Assembly (NCBI GenBank): GCA_003252195.1
Contig: QKFK01000029.1
Location: 1-17,948 of the forward strand
Reading direction: 5' to 3'
DNA: 17,948 nucleotides
DNA from: Rhodospirillales bacterium
GTDB lineage: Bacteria > Pseudomonadota > Alphaproteobacteria > QKFK01 > SZUA-500
In this document: positions 14,191 through 17,948 of the stretch, piece by piece
Layout: every line of letters begins with the position of its first letter
Numbering within the stretch: the stretch's first letter is position 1
Notes under the pieces: generated by a model
What the model was told of the DNA's origin: nothing
The model's database searches: none
Seen by the model: the letters and a program-made list of their open reading frames with translations, nothing else
Translations under genes and position numbers: made by a program

Positions 14191-15960
14191 ATGGAAAACA
14201 CACCTTTAAAATTTTTATGGTATTACACCAAAAAACTAAAAACCTACATGATAGGAACTACCCTTATATTCCTCTTAACCGAGTTAACTATAAGAGTGGG
14301 GCTTTATTATGGGTCAAGAATTGTAGACATAGTTCTAAAATCTAGCGATAAAGATGCTACTCTTAAGGCTGCATTAACCATGACAATTATATATGGTCTA
14401 TGCATGCTTGCCTCAGGAGCTATCCATAACTCGATTGGTTTTTTACAAGCAAAGTTCCAACCTTACTATGCATTATTAGTGAGCAAAGATTTGTTTGCCT
14501 ATGTACACAAACATTCACCCGCATTTTTTATCGAAGAAATGTCAGGTAGAATTGGTGGCAAAATTAAAAACGTTATTGATGCATGCTATGAGATGTATTT
14601 TGTAGTTTCATGGGGAGTTATTTACACATTTGTTGGCCTTATAACAACCATTGCGTTTTTATTCCCAATAAGCATTAGCATGGGTGCAATATTAACCGTG
14701 TATATGAGCTTATTTACATGGGCCATGATAAAAATGAGTAAAGCAATTAGTTACTACTCTGAAAAATACTCAGATGCTTCTGCTGAAGCTACAGGAATTT
14801 TAATAGATAGTTTTACTAACGTGTTAGAGGTTAAAAACTTTGGAACATATAACTTTGAGAAACGCAATTACTTTAAGGCATTGCGCAAGGTTAGAGACGC
14901 TGACACCAAAGAAATACGTAAATATGTATCTTTATTTTATGCTCAAGCATTTTTGCAACACTTATCATTAGTTCTGTTTGGATTTTTATCGCTTTATTAT
15001 TGGTATTATAATTTAATATCAACAGCAGACTTTGTATTGGTGGGGTCATTATTAGGGGCATTAAACACGTCTTTACGCCACATTGGCTATAACGCTGTTC
15101 AGCTATTTAAGCTAAATGGCAAAATGAAAGACGGGTTAAAGCTTCTATCTCGCCCTCATGATATTACAGATAACAGCAATGCTAAAAAGCTAATCGTAAA
15201 AGAAGGCAATATTAAGTTTGATAATATCTGCTTTAATTACAAACGTTCTGACCATTTGTTTAAAGACTTCTCTGTTGAGATTAAGGCAGGAGAAAAAATT
15301 GGCTTAGTTGGACGTTCTGGCTCGGGCAAATCTAGCTTTATCAAGCTAATTTCTCGCTATTACGATATTCAAAAAGGTACAATATCTATTGATGGAACTA
15401 ATATTAAAGATGTAACCCAAGAAAGCTTTGTAACCCAAGAAAGCTTACATAGAAATATTAGCATTATCCCTCAAGATATAACCTTATTTAACCGTACTTT
15501 AATAGAGAATATTAGATACGGCAAAATATCTGCTAGCGATGAAGAGGTTTTTGAAGCAGCTAAAAAAGCCTTTGCCGATGAGTTTATAGAAAAGCTACCT
15601 GATGGCTACCAATCAAAAGTTGGTGAGCGTGGGGTTATGCTTTCTGGCGGACAAAGACAACGTATTGCCATTGCAAGAGCAATATTAAAAGATGCTCCAT
15701 TCTTAATCTTAGATGAGGCCACCTCGGCATTAGATAGTGAATCTGAGAAATACATTCAAAAATCTATAAAAAGATTGATGAAAGGTAAAACTGTACTCGC
15801 AATCGCTCACAGATTATCCACCTTACGTGAGATGGATAGAATCTTAGTTTTTGATAATGGCAAAATTGCCGAAAGCGGAACTCACGAAGAGCTTATCTCT
15901 AACAATGAAGGCATATATAACATGCTGTGGGACATGCAATCTGGCGAGTTTAGAAAATGA
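14191..15960 (+). CDS. ABC exporter half-transporter (fused permease and ATPase)
   Basis: This 589-residue protein has a membrane domain (about 1-330, with hydrophobic segments near 18-38, 58-80, 135-185 and 250-290) followed by an ATPase domain. Its motifs are Walker A GRSGSGKS (374-381), a Q-loop in SIIPQDITLF (about 423-432), signature LSGGQ (484-488), Walker B LILDE (505-509), and the switch histidine in IAHRLS (H540). It is the type of homodimeric exporter that moves lipids, peptides or drugs out through the inner membrane. Residues 408-419 are a six-residue tandem repeat, VTQESF-VTQESL, where relatives have one copy. A stem-loop lies 20 bases before the ATG, the Shine-Dalgarno is weak, and a strong terminator follows about 110 bases after the stop. 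The substrate is unknown. Confidence 0.92.
   Translation: MENTPLKFLWYYTKKLKTYMIGTTLIFLLTELTIRVGLYYGSRIVDIVLKSSDKDATLKAALTMTIIYGLCMLASGAIHNSIGFLQAKFQPYYALLVSKDLFAYVHKHSPAFFIEEMSGRIGGKIKNVIDACYEMYFVVSWGVIYTFVGLITTIAFLFPISISMGAILTVYMSLFTWAMIKMSKAISYYSEKYSDASAEATGILIDSFTNVLEVKNFGTYNFEKRNYFKALRKVRDADTKEIRKYVSLFYAQAFLQHLSLVLFGFLSLYYWYYNLISTADFVLVGSLLGALNTSLRHIGYNAVQLFKLNGKMKDGLKLLSRPHDITDNSNAKKLIVKEGNIKFDNICFNYKRSDHLFKDFSVEIKAGEKIGLVGRSGSGKSSFIKLISRYYDIQKGTISIDGTNIKDVTQESFVTQESLHRNISIIPQDITLFNRTLIENIRYGKISASDEEVFEAAKKAFADEFIEKLPDGYQSKVGERGVMLSGGQRQRIAIARAILKDAPFLILDEATSALDSESEKYIQKSIKRLMKGKTVLAIAHRLSTLREMDRILVFDNGKIAESGTHEELISNNEGIYNMLWDMQSGEFRK
15412..15447 (+). repeat. 18-base in-frame tandem duplication inside the ABC gene
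   Basis: Two adjacent copies of GTAACCCAAGAAAGCTT plus T or A, identical in 17 of 18 bases. They add six residues just before the Q-loop. Confidence 0.95.
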
Positions 15961-16070
15961 GTTACAAGCACAAAGAGCTTGGTTAACTCAAAAGATAGCG
16001 AAGAAGTTGTCTAATTTCAGAACTAGGCATCTTCTAACCGCAAAATTATAACGAACCTAGAAACTACAAA

Positions 16071-16097
16071 AAAAGCCCTCAAACCATGAGGGCTTTT
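16071..16097. terminator. Bidirectional terminator between the ABC gene and the first paralog
   Basis: AAAAGCCCTCA-AACCA-TGAGGGCTTTT is an 11-base perfect stem with A-run and T-run flanks, so it can act in both directions. It ends the ABC gene (plus) and the gene at 16117-16671 (minus). Confidence 0.92.
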
Positions 16098-16116
16098 ATT
16101 TTGATTAACATTTATC

Positions 16117-16671
16117 TTAACGATTAAGACCTGCTTGCTTTGCCATTTGAGGAAAGCTAGTCAAATTAACAAGAGTTTTTCTACCTGCTATTTTATCGGT
16201 CTTTGCATATGACTTAGTATTTTTAACATACTTACTTATAATTTTGCTCAATGGCTCTACAGCAAATATCTCAGAAACTGCGGATACAGTTCCTTTATCA
16301 CCCAACTCGTTTTCACTTTTGTCTGAAAAATATAAGCGACATGTTTTTGCATCATTATTCAAATAGCAAAAATCTTTACCATAAGGCTCATCACTCATCG
16401 CGCTATTTTCAATCTTTAATAATGTTTTTTCTGCCAATGTAAATGATTGTTTGTTATTAAGGGCTGGCACAACATATTCAGAGCCACCCATTTTAGTACC
16501 AGCATCACCTACTATATAAGTTTTAACCTTATTCTCTTGTGAAAAAAACTCAGCCAAATTTGATTTAAGTTCTTCTCTGTCTTTTTTAAGTTGCTCAAAC
16601 TTTTTTGATTGGCTCTTAATTAATTTTTCTTTTCTACTATCCGTAAATTTTTTATTTCCAAAACCAAGCAT
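16117..16671 (-). CDS. Unrecognised protein, paralog 1 of a tandem pair
   Basis: I do not recognise the family. The 184-residue soluble protein starts with a charged helix likely to form a coiled coil (about 10-45). A middle region carries two cysteines nine apart (C102 in DFCYLNN and C111 in KTCRLYF). The C-terminus is basic (DKIAGRKTLVNL). Layout and several motifs match the next gene (16869-17387): LKKDREELKSNLAEFFS against EKRAKLKEKLASFLS, AEKTLLK against AEKVLKN, the spaced cysteines, and GRKTLVNL against GRETVGKL. There is no signal peptide. Shine-Dalgarno GAGGGA lies directly before the ATG. It has its own terminator. Confidence 0.75.
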   Translation of the reverse strand: MLGFGNKKFTDSRKEKLIKSQSKKFEQLKKDREELKSNLAEFFSQENKVKTYIVGDAGTKMGGSEYVVPALNNKQSFTLAEKTLLKIENSAMSDEPYGKDFCYLNNDAKTCRLYFSDKSENELGDKGTVSAVSEIFAVEPLSKIISKYVKNTKSYAKTDKIAGRKTLVNLTSFPQMAKQAGLNR

Positions 16672-16820
16672 ATTCCCTCACAAATAAACATCAAAGATTG
16701 GTTATATTTATTTGTCTACTTTACGCTTTTTTTACAAAAAGTATGTGCCTGCAATCACAAAAATAGAAAAATAATTACTAATATAAAAACATATCCAAAC
16801 AAACTAATAACGGTATATAA

Positions 16821-16845
16821 AAAGCCCTCAAAATCTGAGGGCTTT
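16821..16845 (-). terminator. Terminator of the second paralog
   Basis: AAAGCCCTCA-AAATC-TGAGGGCTTT is a ten-base perfect stem, 24 bases after the stop of the gene at 16869-17387. Its stem core is the same as that at 16071-16097. Confidence 0.85.
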
Positions 16846-16868
16846 AATACGTAATGAATATTTTATTA

Positions 16869-17387
16869 TTAATGAGATCTAGAATTACCCAAGACTAGAG
16901 ACAAATTACTTTTACCTGATAACTTTCCAACTGTTTCTCTACCTGATAATTTATCTAACTTCTTCTGTCGCTGAACCCCTTCATAGTATCCTTTAACAAG
17001 CTTATCAACTTCTTTTATCCCAACTGGAGTGCCCCTATCTATATCTTCAAAACCATCTAATTCTTTCATATTACCAGAGTAATCACAAACTGATGTTCCC
17101 TTATTTCTACTAAGAATACACCAGTAATCTTTTTCTTCTGCATTCTTTAGCACTTTTTCTGCCATTTTTTCTGCTGCTTTTTCTTCTAATCCATTAACAT
17201 CAAATTTGTGTCTAGTTTCAGTAAACCCAATATAAGGGTCAGAACGAGAAAATTTTAGAGTAACTGTCCTATCCTTAGATAAAAAACTCGCTAGTTTTTC
17301 CTTTAATTTAGCTCTCTTTTCGATTAGTTTCTCTAGATTCTTATCTTGTTGTTTTTCTAACTTAGCACTATATGATGACCTAAACAT
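16869..17387 (-). CDS. Unrecognised protein, paralog 2 of a tandem pair
   Basis: This 172-residue protein has the same layout as its neighbour. A long charged N-terminal helix (about 8-38, NLEKLIEKRAKLKEKLASFL) looks like a coiled coil, two cysteines sit 11 apart (C90 and C101, in WCILSRN and SVCDYSG), and a basic ending has DKLSGRETVGKLSG (about 144-157). There is no signal peptide or membrane segment, and I know no function for it. Shine-Dalgarno AAGGAGA lies eight bases before the ATG, the best ribosome site of the pair, so it is probably well translated. Sequence between the two genes (16672-16868) is an AT-rich spacer with the terminator. The pair probably arose by duplication and then diverged. 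Confidence 0.75.
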   Translation of the reverse strand: MFRSSYSAKLEKQQDKNLEKLIEKRAKLKEKLASFLSKDRTVTLKFSRSDPYIGFTETRHKFDVNGLEEKAAEKMAEKVLKNAEEKDYWCILSRNKGTSVCDYSGNMKELDGFEDIDRGTPVGIKEVDKLVKGYYEGVQRQKKLDKLSGRETVGKLSGKSNLSLVLGNSRSH

Positions 17388-17506
17388 AACAAAAATCTCC
17401 TTAAAATATTAAACACCACAATATCCTCATATTAGCATACAGTATTAGACAAAATCAACAAAAAATAATATCAAAAGATAGAACGTTACACACAATTGCT
17501 ACCAGA

Positions 17507-17630
17507 GACTGTAATAGAAACAATACAGCGACGCATTAATCAATATTTCAAGCTAGGAGAATGGGTTTAGTACTAGGAATATGATATTTTTCTGTAGTGA
17601 GTTTAGATTTACTAAATGACATGGAGAAAA
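17507..17630 (+). repeat. Direct repeat, copy A (degenerate hairpin)
   Basis: About 124 bases repeated at 17716-17839. From ATACAGCGACGC on (17523), 98 of 108 bases agree, and the last 50 or so are almost identical. Upstream, from GACTG, agreement is looser. The right arm of the hairpin is broken here. Confidence 0.9.
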
Positions 17631-17715
17631 TCAAAAACACATACATAAAATTGGAATAATTAGCCAAGTAGCAGGAGTAAATAATTTTTATAAAGGAGTT
17701 TACAGACCACTAAAT

Positions 17716-17839
17716 GACTGAAATAAAAATTATACAGCGACGCACTAATCTATATCTCAAGTTTGGAGAATGTGGTTAGGGCTAGGAATATGATATTTTT
17801 CTGTAGTGAGTTTAGATTTACTAAATGACATGAAGAAAA
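17716..17839 (+). repeat. Direct repeat, copy B (intact hairpin)
   Basis: Second copy, offset by 209 bases. It continues into the 13-base arm at 17834-17846, giving a full inverted repeat. It ends about 20 bases from the ligA stop. Confidence 0.9.
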
Positions 17840-17846
17840 ATATCAT
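17790..17846. repeat. Long imperfect palindrome with 13-base arms
   Basis: ATGATATTTTTCT (17790-17802) and AGAAAAATATCAT (17834-17846) are perfect reverse complements. Between them is an inner stem TTTAG-ATTTA-CTAAA. It could fold as a cruciform or RNA hairpin. Because it follows the ligA stop on the minus strand, it may act as that gene's transcript end, although the loop is large. Confidence 0.8.
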
Positions 17847-17867
17847 TTATGACGCAGTAATAACCCA

Positions 17868-17948
17868 TTATACGAGCTTGAGGAAGTCAGATTCTGAAAT
17901 TACAACCAATCCCAATTCCTTCGCCTTCTCCGCCTTGCTCCCTGCGTC
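17868..17948 (-). CDS. ligA: NAD-dependent DNA ligase LigA, C-terminal BRCT end (partial)
   Basis: The last 81 bases on the minus strand read as 26 residues and TAA: DAGSKAEKAKELGLVVISES and then DFLKLV. This is the closing part of the BRCT domain that ends bacterial LigA (G-S-K-x-x-K-A-x-x-L-G-V-x-V-I-S-E-x-x-F). LigA seals nicks using NAD in replication and repair. The rest, including the catalytic lysine, lies outside the window. BRCT domains of other proteins share this ending, so the call rests on the strong LigA-like motif. Confidence 0.75.
   Translation of the reverse strand, partial: DAGSKAEKAKELGLVVISESDFLKLV

Larger units (their letters stand above)
17388..17867. other. Gene-poor stretch with direct repeats and gene-like remnants
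   Basis: These 480 bases have no intact gene. They hold the two-copy repeat listed separately. Two short open frames without start codons look gene-like: 17469-17571, encoding ERYTQLLPETVIETIQRRIN and a few more residues, and 17620-17721, encoding IGIISQVAGVNNFYKGVYRP and a few more. I recognise neither. Confidence 0.5.

Noticed and set aside
17507..17839. Repeats as a small CRISPR array
   Set aside because: Only two units of over 100 bases, 209 bases apart, with no short regular repeat and no cas genes in the window.

Overview
The window looks like an AT-rich alphaproteobacterial chromosome. The best evidence is the RNA and its neighbours. On the minus strand at about 10997-11310 there is a circularly permuted, two-piece tmRNA gene (ssrA). 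Its tag reads ANDNNAQVAVAA and its acceptor stem carries the alanine-type G3-U70 pair. Directly downstream are an alphaproteobacterial-type SspB adaptor, a class I fumarase and a small ribbon-helix-helix protein. No marker here fixes the genus. The low GC and small intergenic palindromes would fit a host-associated or gut lineage, but that is inference.

Layout. 1-408 is the 3' end of an FkbM-type methyltransferase gene. 411-4269 (minus) is a compact three-gene operon: radical SAM/SPASM enzyme, PuuC-like aldehyde dehydrogenase, ATP-grasp ligase. 4718-6307 (plus) is a glycosyltransferase with its own near-consensus promoter. Together these look like the edge of a surface-glycan cluster that modifies a sugar or amino-acid-like building block. 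6542-6745 is a cold-shock protein with a structured leader and a strong terminator. 6843-8301 (minus) is a two-gene unit pairing a four-helix membrane protein (RipA-like) with an AbiJ-NTD4-type abortive-infection-like protein, a candidate defence module.

8566-11310 (minus) is the housekeeping block ssrA > sspB > fumA > RHH. It puts the tag writer (tmRNA) beside the tag reader (SspB). Divergently, 11405-12761 is folA-thyA; the ssrA and folA promoters sit back to back with their -35 boxes one base apart. The thyA terminator contains the promoter of the next gene, an unrecognised HExxH protein (12832-13809). After a 380-base regulatory-looking gap (CRP-like palindrome, promoter, six-codon mini-ORF) comes an ABC exporter half-transporter (14191-15960) with an 18-base in-frame tandem duplication next to its Q-loop.

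The right end holds two divergent paralogous genes of unknown function (16117-16671 and 16869-17387, minus), each with a nearly identical terminator. It then has a 480-base gene-poor stretch with a roughly 124-base direct repeat, whose second copy ends in a 13-base-arm hairpin. The last 81 bases encode the C-terminus of NAD-dependent DNA ligase LigA (minus). The most unusual points are the promoter nested in a terminator, the AbiJ/RipA-like pair, the duplicated paralog-plus-terminator units, and the palindromic repeat pair.
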